A stretch of DNA of 64,000 bases from Adlercreutzia muris (lineage in GTDB: Bacteria > Actinomycetota > Coriobacteriia > Coriobacteriales > Eggerthellaceae), in contig NZ_WAJS01000005.1 of assembly GCF_008831045.1 (NCBI RefSeq), forward strand, positions 1 to 64,000. The letters are read 5' to 3'. Below, piece by piece: positions 42,203-50,921 of this stretch. The translations under genes were made by a program, and so were the position numbers. How positions within the stretch are numbered: position 1 is the first letter of the stretch; the number at the start of each line of letters is the position of its first letter. The notes beneath the pieces are model-generated. The model did no database searches, was not told the origin of the DNA, and worked only from the letters and a program-made list of their open reading frames with translations.

Positions 42203-42820
42203 CTAACGGGTTTCGGCAACGTTGCCGATGGCCACGCCGCCACCGGCTGCCCGGCTGTCGCGGCTGGGCTTGATATAGAGGTTCGGGCAGGTCTCCTCGG
42301 CCGGGGGCAGGGGAGGGGCGCTGGCCCGCTCGCCCCGAGCGGCCATGGCCTCGGCGGTGCCGAAGCCGAGGGCCCGGGCGGGACAGGCCAGCACACAGAG
42401 GGGCGCCTCGCCGGCGGCGAGGCGGTCGGGGCAGCCCTCGCACTTCACCGAGTGGCCCCGGCTCTTATCTACCTGAGGGGCGTTGTAAGGGCAGGCGAGG
42501 TGGCAGTAGCCGCAGCCGATGCACTTCCTGGTGTTCACGGCCACGAGTCCCGTGGCCTCGTCCTTGGCCATGGCCTGGGTGGGGCACACCTCGATGCAGA
42601 CGGGCCGGGAGCAGTGGTTGCAGCCGAGGGAGAGGTAGAAAACGCGGCAGGTGGTGGAGCAGATGCCCGCGCCGTCCTTCTCGGTGCAGCCCTCCACGCA
42701 CTCGTAGACGCGGCGAAACGCCACGCCGACTCCCAGATCGAAGCCGTCCTTGCAGGCGACGACGCAGGTCTTGCAGCCAGTGCAGCGGGAGCCGTCGAAG
42801 AAGAACCCGAGTTGGGCCAT
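42203..42820 (-). CDS. dmsB: DmsB-type four-cluster ferredoxin subunit, copy 2
   Basis: A 205-residue iron-sulphur protein with cysteine sets for four [4Fe-4S] clusters: RCTGCKTCVVACKD, LGCNHCSRPVCIEVCP, KCIGCGYCHLACPY and CEGCPDRLAAGEAPLCVLACPARAL. It carries electrons from the membrane anchor to the molybdoenzyme. It is clearly related to the upstream gene at 42980-43600 but lies beyond a strong terminator. It is coupled to dmsC by eight bases. I chose the ATG at 42820, where both paralogues begin MAQL. Confidence 0.9.
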   Translation of the reverse strand: MAQLGFFFDGSRCTGCKTCVVACKDGFDLGVGVAFRRVYECVEGCTEKDGAGICSTTCRVFYLSLGCNHCSRPVCIEVCPTQAMAKDEATGLVAVNTRKCIGCGYCHLACPYNAPQVDKSRGHSVKCEGCPDRLAAGEAPLCVLACPARALGFGTAEAMAARGERASAPPLPPAEETCPNLYIKPSRDSRAAGGGVAIGNVAETR

Positions 42821-42866
42821 GGCGCGCACCTCCTCTCGCGAAGCCGCGCGCCTTGGTGTCGCGCGG

Positions 42867-42910
42867 CGAAAAAACAGGGCAGGGGTGCCCATGGTAGCGC
42901 ACCCCCGCCC
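42867..42910 (-). terminator. Strong intrinsic terminator between the two dmsB genes
   Basis: On the plus strand GGGCAGGGGTGC (42878-42889) pairs with GCACCCCCGCCC (42899-42910), 11 Watson-Crick pairs plus one wobble. Read on the minus strand the stem is followed by TGTTTTTTCGCC. It lies between the two dmsB genes, so it should cut off or reduce transcription into dmsB copy 2 and dmsC. Either those genes have their own promoter in the ~47 bases before 42820, or expression depends on readthrough. Confidence 0.85.
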
Positions 42911-42934
42911 GAAAAGCGCCCGAAGGACGCCGCT

Positions 42935-42973
42935 GCGGCGCCCGGCCGTTCGTTTCCCTCGGCCGGGCGCCGC
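42935..42973 (-). other. Perfect 14-base-pair hairpin after dmsB copy 1
   Basis: GCGGCGCCCGGCCG (42935-42948) and CGGCCGGGCGCCGC (42960-42973) pair perfectly around an 11-base loop. It starts seven bases beyond the stop of dmsB copy 1. No T-run follows. It likely protects the 3' end of the dmsAB message or pauses polymerase before the true terminator at 42867. Confidence 0.75.
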
Positions 42974-42979
42974 GAGCCC

Positions 42980-43600
42980 TTAGGCCACTTCGAGGGGATT
43001 GCCGATGAAGCCCTCGCTGGAGCCTGCGGCGCGGGCATCGGCCGTCGGGGTCATGAAGTAGTTCGGCTCGGTCTCGGCCGGATCGGGCAGCGGGGCCGTG
43101 GCTCCGCGCTCGCCGAGGGCCGCCATGGCCTCGGCGTCGCCGAACTTCAGGGCTCGGGCCGGACAGGCCATGACGCAGGCGGGCAGCTCTCCGGCGGCCA
43201 CCAGGTCGGCGCAGCCGTCGCAGCGCACGGCCTTCACCGTCTCGGGATCCACCTTCGGGGCGGCGTAGGGGCACGCGTTCGCGCAGGTGCCGCAGCCGAT
43301 GCAGGAATCGGCGTCCACGGCCATGAGCCCGGTCTCGTCGTCCTTGCTGATGGCGCCCTGGGGACAGTTGGCCATGCAGATGGGCTTGTCGCAGTGGTTG
43401 CAGCTGACCGAGGTGTAATAGCTGAAGCAGGAGGTGGTGCAGGTGCCGTCGGCGCCCTTCTCGGTGGTGCCGCCGGTGTACTCCCAGACGCGGCGGTAGG
43501 CCATGCCAACATCCAGGTTGTTCTTATCCTTGCAGGCGAACACGCAGGTCTTGCAGCCGGTGCAGCGCGTGCCGTCGAAGTAGAAAGCAAGTTGTGCCAT
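42980..43600 (-). CDS. dmsB: DmsB-type four-cluster ferredoxin subunit, copy 1
   Basis: A 206-residue iron-sulphur protein with four cysteine sets: RCTGCKTCVFACKD, VSCNHCDKPICMANCP, SCIGCGTCANACPY and RCDGCADLVAAGELPACVMACPARAL. It begins MAQLAFYFDGTRC. It lies 29 bases after the dmsA-type gene and so should be the main partner of that catalytic subunit. Why a second copy follows after a terminator is unclear (see findings). Confidence 0.9.
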   Translation of the reverse strand: MAQLAFYFDGTRCTGCKTCVFACKDKNNLDVGMAYRRVWEYTGGTTEKGADGTCTTSCFSYYTSVSCNHCDKPICMANCPQGAISKDDETGLMAVDADSCIGCGTCANACPYAAPKVDPETVKAVRCDGCADLVAAGELPACVMACPARALKFGDAEAMAALGERGATAPLPDPAETEPNYFMTPTADARAAGSSEGFIGNPLEVA

Positions 43601-43629
43601 GATGTCTCATCCTTTCCGTGCGCGCGGCC

Positions 43630-46047
43630 CTAGGCCTTGGTGACCTGGCAGATATTGGTGTGCTGGGGGTTGCCCTTGGCGAAGGGCGAGGGACGATGGG
43701 TGGTCAGGGTGTTGATGCAGCCGCCCTTGTCCACGCGGTCGCCGTTCATGTCGGCGTCGTGCCAGGCGCCCTGGGCGCAGGCCACGGTGCCGGGGATGAC
43801 GCGCGGCGTCACCTTGGCCAGCAGCTCCATGGCGCCGAACTGGTTCTCCACGCGGACGGTATCGCCCTGCTCGATGCCGCGCTCGGCGGCGTCGGACGGG
43901 TTGATCCAGGCCTCCTGGGGGTTCAGCTCCTTCAGGATCTCCACGCCGCCCCAGGACGAGTGCAGACGGCCCCGGTAGTGGAAGCCGGACAGCTGGAGGG
44001 GGAACTCGTCGGTGACGGTCTCGGCGCCGTACCACTCGGGGGCGTAGACCGGGATGGGGGCCACGAAGTCGTCGTCGGCGAACTCGTGGGCCGCGATGTA
44101 GTCGGCCAGGGCCTCGGAGTAGATCTCGATCTTGCCCGAGGGGGTGTCAAGCGGGTTGGCCACGGGGTCGGCGCGGAACTCGGCCATGGCGATGACGGCG
44201 CCGGCCGGGTTCTTGCGGGTGTAGACGCCCATTTCCATGGCCTCTTCGTAGGTGGGCAGCTCGGGATCCTTCTCGCGGGAGGTCTCGTAGCACTCGCGGA
44301 GCCAGTCCTCCTGGGTCTTGCCCTCGGTGAAGGCCTCCTCCTTTCCGAGCGCCGCGGCGATGAGGGCTGCGGCGTCATAGGCGCTCTTGCGCTCGAACTT
44401 CGGCGCGTAGGGCTCGGAGCCGGCGAGCATGTAGCCACCGTCGCCGCCGGTGCCGATCATGGAGGGCTGCTCCAAGCGGAACAGGTCGGGGAGGATGACG
44501 TCGGAGTACTTGAGCGAGTCGGTCATGAGGATGTCGGAGCCGAGCACGAACTGGCACTTGCTCTCATCGGACATCACGTCGTGGACCCAGTTGATGTCGG
44601 AGTTCTGGTTCGTGATGCAGTTGCCGGCGTAGTTGATGACGAACTTGATGTCGCAGGGCAGCTGCTCCACGCCGGTTACGCCGTCGGCCTTCTCGGTCAT
44701 CTCGTGGCCGCGGTCGATGGCGTCCACCATGGAGAACACCGAGATCTTCGCCTTCACGGGGTTCTCGCCGTCGGGCATGCTGGTGAGGTTGACGCTGTAG
44801 GAGCCCTCGCGCAGGCCGTTGCTCGTGCCCGGCAGGCCGATGTTGCCCGTGAGGATGGGCAGCATGCAGATGGACCAACCGGTCATCTCGCCGTTGCTGC
44901 GGCGCTGCGGACCCCATCCCTGGTCGACGAACAGGGCCTTGGCCGCGGCGATCTCGCCGGCCATGGCGCGGATCTTGTCGGCGGCGATACCGGTGATGGG
45001 GGCGGCCCATTCCGGCGTCTTCTCCACCTTGTCGTAGCCGGTGCCCATGATGTAGTCCTGGTAGGACTTGTTCTGGCCCTGGGCCGAGGCGGGCAGGGTG
45101 GCCTCGTCGAAGCCGACGCAGTAGGTGTCCAGGAACTCCTTGTCCACCTGGTTGTTCGCAATGAGCTCATGGGCGATGGCCGCCACGAGCGCCGCGTCGG
45201 TGCCGGGGTTGATGGGCAGCCACTCGTCGGAGCGGCCGGCCAGAGAGTCGTTGAAGCGGGGGTCGATCACGTAGATCTTTCCCTTGGTCATCTCGCGCAT
45301 GGCCACGTAGTCGTGGTGGGACACCGCGCCGCCCTGGCGCGTCTCCACGGGGCTCGTGCCGAACATGAGCACCAGGTCGGAATCGCGGGCGGCTGACAGG
45401 GACGAGCCCGCGCCCACGCTGGCGCCGAAGATGTAGGGGGTGATCCACATGAGCTGGGCTAAGGAGTAGTTGCCGTAGAAGGCCAGATAGCCGTTGCCGA
45501 GGGAGTTCAGCAGGCGGAACCACGGGCGCGCGGTCACGCCGTAGTTGCCGGTGCAGTAGTTCATGTACACGGCCTCGGGCCCGTAGTTGTCGATGACCTC
45601 CTGGTAGTTGCGGGCGATGATCTCGATGGCCTCGTCCCAGGTGATCTGCTCGTACTTGCCCTCGCCGCGCTTAGAGCCCTCGGCCCGCTTCATGGGGTAG
45701 TTGATGCGGTCGGGGTGGTTCACCCAGGCGCGATAGGCCCGGCCGCGCAGGCAGGCACGGGGCTGGATGTCGTCCATGTCGTCGCTGTCGGCGGCATAGG
45801 TCTCCACGCGCACGATCTCGTCGTCGACGACGTGGAGCTTGAGCGCGCAGCGGCCCGGGCAGTTGATGGCGCAGTGGTTCCAGACGATCTTCTCCTCTAC
45901 CGGCGCCGGCTCGGCCTTCCCATCGGCTCCCGTCTCGGCGAGCTCGGACGAGCAGCCGAACAGAGCGCTGCCGCCAAGGGCGGCGGCACCGAGACCGGCC
46001 AGGGCGGAACCCTGGACGAAGGTGCGGCGACTCAGTTCCTTAGACAT
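43630..46047 (-). CDS. dmsA: DmsA-type molybdopterin oxidoreductase catalytic subunit
   Basis: An 805-residue Mo-bisPGD enzyme exported by Tat. The signal is LSRRTFVQGSALAG (R7-R8), with LFGC at residue 32 as a possible lipobox. An [4Fe-4S] motif is CAINCPGRC (C59, C63, C67) with C99 in QPRACLRGRAYR, as in DmsA. The core shows EQITWDEAIEIIARN, VYMNYCTGNYG and ARDSDLVLMFGTSPVETRQGG. The C-terminal domain carries FHYRGRLHSSWGG and IPGTVACAQGAWHDAD. The substrate of DmsA-like enzymes in Eggerthellaceae varies widely, so the symbol marks the family. It leads a minus-strand unit that runs to dmsC and is divergent from a LuxR-type regulator. Confidence 0.9.
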   Translation of the reverse strand: MSKELSRRTFVQGSALAGLGAAALGGSALFGCSSELAETGADGKAEPAPVEEKIVWNHCAINCPGRCALKLHVVDDEIVRVETYAADSDDMDDIQPRACLRGRAYRAWVNHPDRINYPMKRAEGSKRGEGKYEQITWDEAIEIIARNYQEVIDNYGPEAVYMNYCTGNYGVTARPWFRLLNSLGNGYLAFYGNYSLAQLMWITPYIFGASVGAGSSLSAARDSDLVLMFGTSPVETRQGGAVSHHDYVAMREMTKGKIYVIDPRFNDSLAGRSDEWLPINPGTDAALVAAIAHELIANNQVDKEFLDTYCVGFDEATLPASAQGQNKSYQDYIMGTGYDKVEKTPEWAAPITGIAADKIRAMAGEIAAAKALFVDQGWGPQRRSNGEMTGWSICMLPILTGNIGLPGTSNGLREGSYSVNLTSMPDGENPVKAKISVFSMVDAIDRGHEMTEKADGVTGVEQLPCDIKFVINYAGNCITNQNSDINWVHDVMSDESKCQFVLGSDILMTDSLKYSDVILPDLFRLEQPSMIGTGGDGGYMLAGSEPYAPKFERKSAYDAAALIAAALGKEEAFTEGKTQEDWLRECYETSREKDPELPTYEEAMEMGVYTRKNPAGAVIAMAEFRADPVANPLDTPSGKIEIYSEALADYIAAHEFADDDFVAPIPVYAPEWYGAETVTDEFPLQLSGFHYRGRLHSSWGGVEILKELNPQEAWINPSDAAERGIEQGDTVRVENQFGAMELLAKVTPRVIPGTVACAQGAWHDADMNGDRVDKGGCINTLTTHRPSPFAKGNPQHTNICQVTKA

Positions 46048-46308
46048 TGCGTCCCTCCTCTTTCTCTTCCTCGTGGGTACGGCGGCCGCGCTCTCCCGCG
46101 GCCGTGAGAACCTTCCCGCCCGCACGCCCGCTCGGGGCGGCCGCGCGGTGCCGGGAATGGCGAAATCCTAGTCCACAAAGGCTTCCCGCTTGTCGCATAA
46201 TGTATGTGAATTCCAGAAAAAACCTGGTCAGAAGGGGGTTGGTCGGTCCCATTTCCTCGGGCACATGCCTTACAATGAGCAAGTCGGCACCGGGGTGGGG
46301 AGGAAGTC
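46048..46308. promoter_or_regulatory. Divergent promoter region of the Dms operon and its LuxR-type neighbour
   Basis: For the regulator on the plus strand, TACAAT at 46272-46277 is a good -10, with the ATG 31 bases later after GGGGAGGAAG. For the Dms operon on the minus strand, an AT-rich patch near 46190-46215 reads CATTAT and ATACATT. A dyad CCAG-AAAAAA-C-CTGG lies near 46214-46229. It could be a binding site for the regulator or part of the -35 region. The rest of the gap holds no gene. Confidence 0.5.
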
Positions 46309-47892
46309 ATGGAACGCGGGAACGGCAGCGCGGGAGGGCCGATCACCGGCAGCCTGCTCTATCGATTGCTCAAGCCCAATGCGGCCTCCCTGGGCTACGG
46401 GCTCTTCCTCGCCATCAACGCGGCCAGCGTCTGGGGCGGCGTGTTTCCCTTCCTGCCCCTGGAGTTTCAGACCCGCGGCATCATCTTCTGGTTCTTCCTG
46501 TGCCAGTCCCTCGTGTTCTCCCTGAGCTACCTCGCCAGTCTGCTGGGATCCTACTTCCTGCCCCGGGCCACGCGGAGCTTCCTCGTGCAGTTCACCATCG
46601 CCCCCTACTTCCTCGGATGGTGCTGCCTCATCGGGGCCATCTACTTCGACGGCTGGGCCCTTCGGCTCGTGGCCGCGGGCGGCGCCCTTCTGGGCCTCGG
46701 GTCGGCGGGGTTCTACATGCTCTGGCAGCGGCTCTTCGCCTCCATGGCCTCGGAGGAAGGGGATCGCAACCTCATCGGCGGCACGGTGTGGGGCGCGGTG
46801 TTCTACTTCGCCCTCTATCTCATTCCCGTGGCGGTGACCGCCTTCCTCATCCCGCTCGTGTTCTTGCCCCTGTTCGCCCTGGCCATCGTTCTTGAGAGCC
46901 GCGACATCAACCGGGACCAGCCGATGTTCGAGGATGTGCCCCGGGAGCATCCCCAGGTGTACCGCCGCGTCATCGGCGACTACTGGCGCAGCGCCCTGTG
47001 CGTGGGGGCGCTCGGGTTCTGCACGGGCATCATGCGCTCCCTGGCCGTGGGCAACCCCTCCGTGGGCTCGCTCGTCAACGTGCTGTCCATGGCCGCGACC
47101 CTCGTGGCGGCCCTCGCCCTGCTCATCGCCTGGCGCCACCAGGACCTCCACATGGATGTGGTCGGGGCCTACCAGGCGTTCTTCCCCTTCGTCATCACGT
47201 CGTTTCTGCTGTTGCCCTTTCTCGCGCCCGAGTACGAGCGGTGGCTCGCGGCGGTGCTCTACGCGGTGTACAGCGTGTTTACCGTGCTCATGATGATCCA
47301 GTGCGCCCAGGCCTCGCGCAACCGCGGCATCAACCCCGTCTTCATCTACGGCTTCTTCGGCTGCATCGTCTACATGCTCCATGACGTGGGTTTCCTCGGA
47401 GGCACCTTCGCCGAGGGCATCCGCTATGCCGGCATCGCCCCCTTGGCGGGCATCGCTTTGGCGGCGGTGTACCTGCTCGGGCTCATGTACTTTGTGGGCC
47501 AGGGCGGCTTCCGGCGCCTGTTCTCGCGCCGCGCCGCCGAGGAGCCGGCCGGCTGCAGCGCCCGGTCCACGGGCATCGAGCTGGTGGCCCTCCAGCCCCG
47601 GGCCCCGAAGACCCGACCGGGCCAGGCGCCCCCGGTCTACCAGGACCGCATGTCGAAGCAGGCGGCCCTGGTGCAGCGCCACTACCGCCTGAGCGCCCGG
47701 GAGACCGAGGTCATGGAGCTGATCGCCCGGGGCAACACCGTCGCCCGCATCGCCGAGGATCTCGTGGTGTCCGAGAACACCATCCGTACCCACTGCCGGC
47801 GGCTCTACGCCAAGCTCGGCATCCACAAGAAGCAGGAGCTCCTGGATCTCGTCGGCTCCTTCGATCCGGCGGAATTGGGGGAGGAGGGATAG
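46309..47892 (+). CDS. LuxR-family regulator with multi-pass membrane sensor domain
   Basis: A 527-residue protein of the same architecture as the one at 10285. About twelve hydrophobic segments (from LGYGLFLAINAASVWG on) fill the first ~400 residues. A ~65-residue linker follows, then a LuxR/GerE helix-turn-helix (YRLSARETEVMELIARGNTVARIAEDLVVSENTIRTHCRRLYAK). It is transcribed divergently from the Dms operon, so it most likely senses that operon's substrate at the membrane and regulates it. That is inference from position and from the frequency of such pairs in Eggerthellaceae. The ATG follows GGGGAGGAAG at good spacing. Confidence 0.88.
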   Translation: MERGNGSAGGPITGSLLYRLLKPNAASLGYGLFLAINAASVWGGVFPFLPLEFQTRGIIFWFFLCQSLVFSLSYLASLLGSYFLPRATRSFLVQFTIAPYFLGWCCLIGAIYFDGWALRLVAAGGALLGLGSAGFYMLWQRLFASMASEEGDRNLIGGTVWGAVFYFALYLIPVAVTAFLIPLVFLPLFALAIVLESRDINRDQPMFEDVPREHPQVYRRVIGDYWRSALCVGALGFCTGIMRSLAVGNPSVGSLVNVLSMAATLVAALALLIAWRHQDLHMDVVGAYQAFFPFVITSFLLLPFLAPEYERWLAAVLYAVYSVFTVLMMIQCAQASRNRGINPVFIYGFFGCIVYMLHDVGFLGGTFAEGIRYAGIAPLAGIALAAVYLLGLMYFVGQGGFRRLFSRRAAEEPAGCSARSTGIELVALQPRAPKTRPGQAPPVYQDRMSKQAALVQRHYRLSARETEVMELIARGNTVARIAEDLVVSENTIRTHCRRLYAKLGIHKKQELLDLVGSFDPAELGEEG

Positions 47893-48010
47893 GGCGTTGC
47901 GTGTCCGATTTCCGATTCTTTTCTCGGTTGGGGAATTCCGCCCGTCGCCGCGGGGCCCAAGCGCATACAATAGGAGCGTTGTGCCCCAGCGTTGGAAAGG
48001 ACGGACGCCC

Positions 48011-48448
48011 ATGCGCGTGAGCATCGGAAGCGACCACGCCGGCTTCGAGCAGAAACAGGCCCTCGTGGATTACCTGAAGGGGAAGGGCGTCGAGGTCGTC
48101 GACCGCGGTCCTGCCAACGACGATCGGGTGGATTACCCCGACTACGCCGCGCCCGTGGCCCGTGACGTGGCCGACGGCGCCGCCGACTTCGGCGTGCTTG
48201 TGTGCGGCACCGGCATCGGCATGGCCATGGCCGCCGACAAAGTGCCCGGTGTGCGCGCCGCCAACATCATCAACCCCGAGTTCGCCGCCCTGTGCCGCGA
48301 GCACAACGACGCGAACGTCATCACGCTTTCCGGCCGCTTCGTGCCGCTGGAGGAGAACGAGCGCATTCTGGACGCGTTCTTCGCCACCCCCTTCGGCGAG
48401 GGTCGCCATGCGGGGCGGGTGGAGAAGATCATGGCTCTTGAGGAGTAA
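48011..48448 (+). CDS. rpiB: Ribose-5-phosphate isomerase B
   Basis: A 145-residue enzyme interconverting ribose 5-phosphate and ribulose 5-phosphate. The N-terminal SDHAGF (7-12) and the phosphate/active-site block FGVLVCGTGIGMAMAADK (C65 the catalytic base) are intact, as are PGVRAANI and the HNDANVITLSGR loop. The length is normal. A TACAAT -10-like element at 47966-47971 precedes it, and GGAAAGGA lies before the ATG. glyA follows about 105 bases later. Allose-6-phosphate isomerase activity is a known alternative in the family. Confidence 0.93.
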   Translation: MRVSIGSDHAGFEQKQALVDYLKGKGVEVVDRGPANDDRVDYPDYAAPVARDVADGAADFGVLVCGTGIGMAMAADKVPGVRAANIINPEFAALCREHNDANVITLSGRFVPLEENERILDAFFATPFGEGRHAGRVEKIMALEE

Positions 48449-48555
48449 CAAGCCCCGTTGACTTCCTGGGGCGAACCCGGGAGAACGCGTGATGCTGGAA
48501 TATTGAGATACAAGTTTGATGCGTGGATACACCTATAAAGGGAAGGAACGATGTT

Positions 48556-49812
48556 ATGGCTTTGGAATTTCTCGCCGGGGAAGACCCTCAGGTAACCGAG
48601 TGCCTGCGGGCCGAGTTGGCGCGCCAGCGCGGCAGCGTGGAGCTCATCGCGTCGGAGAACTTCACCTCCCGCGCCGTGATGGAGGCCGTGGGCAGCGTGC
48701 TCACCAACAAGTACGCCGAGGGCTACCCGGGCCGTCGCTATTACGGCGGCTGCGAGAAGGTGGACATGGTGGAGGATCTGGCCCGCGATCGCGCCTGCGA
48801 GCTGTACGGCGCGAAGTACGCCAACGTGCAGCCCCACTCCGGCGCCAGCGCGAACTTCGGCGCCTATCTTTCCATCATCGAGCCCGGTGACACGGTGCTC
48901 GGCATGAGCCTCGATCACGGCGGCCACCTCACCCACGGCAGCCCGGTGAACTTCTCGGGACTGCTGTACCACATCGTCTCCTACGGCGTGGACCCGGAAA
49001 CCGAGGTCATCGACTACGACGAGGTGGAGCGCATCGCCAAGGAGTGCCGTCCGAAGGTGGTTGTGGCCGGCGCCTCGGCCTACCCGCGCTTCATCGACTT
49101 CGAGCGCATGGCCGAGATCGCCCATTCCGTGGGCGCCTACCTCATGGTGGACATGGCCCACATCGCCGGTCTCGTGGCCGCGGGCCTGCACCCGAGCCCG
49201 GTGCCCCATGCCGACATCGTCACCTCCACGAGCCACAAGACCCTGCGTGGCCCGCGCGGCGGCTTCATCCTCACCAACTCCGACGAGCTGGGGGCCAAGA
49301 TCAACAAGGCCATCTTCCCCGGTGCCCAGGGCGGCCCGCTCATGCATGTCATCGCCGGCAAGGCCGTGGCCTTCGGCGAGGCCCTGCGCCCTGCGTACCG
49401 CACCTACATGGAGTCGGTGGTGGAGAACTGCCGCACTCTCGGCCAGGGCATGATCGACGGCGGCCTGCGCCTGGTGTCCGGCGGCACCGACAACCACCTG
49501 TGCCTGGTGGACCTCACCGCCTCCGACATCACCGGCAAGGACGCCGAGAAGCTGCTGGAGAGCGTGGGGCTCACGGTGAACAAGAACTCCATTCCCAACG
49601 AGCAGCGCTCGCCCTTCGTGACGAGCGGCATCCGCGTGGGAAGCGCCGCGGCCACCACCCGCGGATTTACCGCCGAGGACTTCTACGAGGTGGGTCAGCT
49701 CATCGCCACCACGGTGTTCAACGCCGCCGACGAGGCCAAGCTCGCCGATGTGCGCCGCCGCGTGAACGCCCTGCTGGACGCCCACCCGCTGTATCCGGGA
49801 CTGGAGTACTAG
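48556..49812 (+). CDS. glyA: Serine hydroxymethyltransferase
   Basis: A 418-residue PLP enzyme that converts serine and tetrahydrofolate to glycine and methylene-tetrahydrofolate. The PLP lysine is K228 in [15 protein letters not shown]. Other family blocks are [45 protein letters not shown] and [15 protein letters not shown]. The length is normal. I chose the ATG at 48556, which follows GGAAGGA. It ends just before the AT-rich restriction-modification insert; upp, beyond the insert, is probably its original neighbour. Confidence 0.96.
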   Translation: MALEFLAGEDPQVTECLRAELARQRGSVELIASENFTSRAVMEAVGSVLTNKYAEGYPGRRYYGGCEKVDMVEDLARDRACELYGAKYANVQPHSGASANFGAYLSIIEPGDTVLGMSLDHGGHLTHGSPVNFSGLLYHIVSYGVDPETEVIDYDEVERIAKECRPKVVVAGASAYPRFIDFERMAEIAHSVGAYLMVDMAHIAGLVAAGLHPSPVPHADIVTSTSHKTLRGPRGGFILTNSDELGAKINKAIFPGAQGGPLMHVIAGKAVAFGEALRPAYRTYMESVVENCRTLGQGMIDGGLRLVSGGTDNHLCLVDLTASDITGKDAEKLLESVGLTVNKNSIPNEQRSPFVTSGIRVGSAAATTRGFTAEDFYEVGQLIATTVFNAADEAKLADVRRRVNALLDAHPLYPGLEY

Positions 49813-49815
49813 ACA

Positions 49816-49843
49816 TTGATATATCATACTAATGTTCTATAAT
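49816..49843 (+). promoter_or_regulatory. Promoter of the restriction-modification genes
   Basis: TTGATA (49816-49821), a 16-base spacer and a perfect TATAAT (49838-49843). It begins three bases after the glyA stop. The spacer is AT-rich and the ends show a short dyad (ACATT ... AATGT), which might be a control site. It is the best-matched promoter I see in the window and drives the accessory genes. Confidence 0.75.
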
Positions 49844-49874
49844 CCTATTTCGAGTTACTGAGAGGAGCGTGGCC

Positions 49875-50921
49875 ATGGCGGAAATCGTTTCATTTTCTTC
49901 ATTGAAGACACTAGAGAATAGCTGCATCGGCAATACGCATTTTTATAGCGAAGATGCATTGGATTGCTATGGACATTGGCCCGCCCCGACTATGATTCAC
50001 ATTGACGGTCCCTATGGAATCGGAGGTTTTCCGGGTGATCCTACGGAGTATGCTGCTCTCCCAAGTGCCTATTACCAGCATGTTGCAGCTTGGTCTCGCT
50101 TTGCCAGAGCGAATACTACGCTCTGGTTTTGGGGAACGGAATTGGGTTGGGCAACGGTTCATCCTCTGCTCGAACAAGCTGGATGGCAATATGAGGAGCT
50201 ATGTATCTGGAATAAGGGCCTTTCTCATATTGCTGGTAATGTCAATTCAAAAACTATCAGGGGAGTGCCAGTTGTAACTGAAGTATGTGCTCGTTACACG
50301 TGGAAAGCCAGGCTTCCGTCGGGAACGGGGAAGAGCGTGTCTCTTCAGGAATGGATGCGGGAAGAGTGGCTGAGATCGGGAGTCCCACTTTGTCGCGCAA
50401 ATGAGGCCTGTGGTGTGAAAAATGCGGCAACGAGAAAGTATCTTACAAAGGATAAACTATGGTACTTTCCTCCTGCTGAGATGATGGTGATGATGGCTCG
50501 ATATCTGAAGGCTCATGGAGCGCCGACGACACGCCCCTACTTTTCTCTGGACGGGAAGAACCCCCTTACTGAATCGCAGTGGAACGGCATGAGGGCGAAG
50601 TGGAACCATAAGCACGGATACACGAATGTTTGGAATGTTCCGTCTTTGAACGGGAAGGAAAGGCTGCGTATCGAGGGATCGAAAAAGTCACTCCATCTTA
50701 ATCAGAAGCCGGAGCAGCTGATGCGTTATCTCATAGAAACGACTACCGACGAGGGGGACGTGGTCTGGGATCCCTTTGCCGGCCTAGCCACCATGGGCGT
50801 CCAGTGCAATGCTCTTTCTCGGATATGCTATTGTTCGGAAAGTAATCCAGCTATTAGTGCGTTCGCCAAGGAGCGGCTGGAGAAATCTGTGCGAAAGGAG
50901 AAGAAATGTCGAGCGCTCTAG
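49875..50921 (+). CDS. Type II DNA methyltransferase (beta-class, N4-cytosine or N6-adenine)
   Basis: A 348-residue amino-methyltransferase. The catalytic motif IV is DGPYG (44-48) where most enzymes have DPPY or SPPY. The SAM-binding motif I is near the C-terminus, WDPFAGLATMGVQC (D299). Motif order IV then I is the beta-class arrangement. The HLNQKPEQLMRYLIE block before motif I is typical of the fold's motif X. The base composition is far more AT-rich than the neighbours. It overlaps the endonuclease gene by 16 bases. Its job is to protect the host's own recognition sites; the target base and recognition sequence cannot be told by eye. Confidence 0.88.
   Translation: MAEIVSFSSLKTLENSCIGNTHFYSEDALDCYGHWPAPTMIHIDGPYGIGGFPGDPTEYAALPSAYYQHVAAWSRFARANTTLWFWGTELGWATVHPLLEQAGWQYEELCIWNKGLSHIAGNVNSKTIRGVPVVTEVCARYTWKARLPSGTGKSVSLQEWMREEWLRSGVPLCRANEACGVKNAATRKYLTKDKLWYFPPAEMMVMMARYLKAHGAPTTRPYFSLDGKNPLTESQWNGMRAKWNHKHGYTNVWNVPSLNGKERLRIEGSKKSLHLNQKPEQLMRYLIETTTDEGDVVWDPFAGLATMGVQCNALSRICYCSESNPAISAFAKERLEKSVRKEKKCRAL

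Noticed and set aside
43618-45396. Plus-strand open frame of 592 codons
   Set aside because: Antisense to the DmsA-type gene, which has a complete Tat signal, iron-sulphur motif and cofactor-binding blocks.
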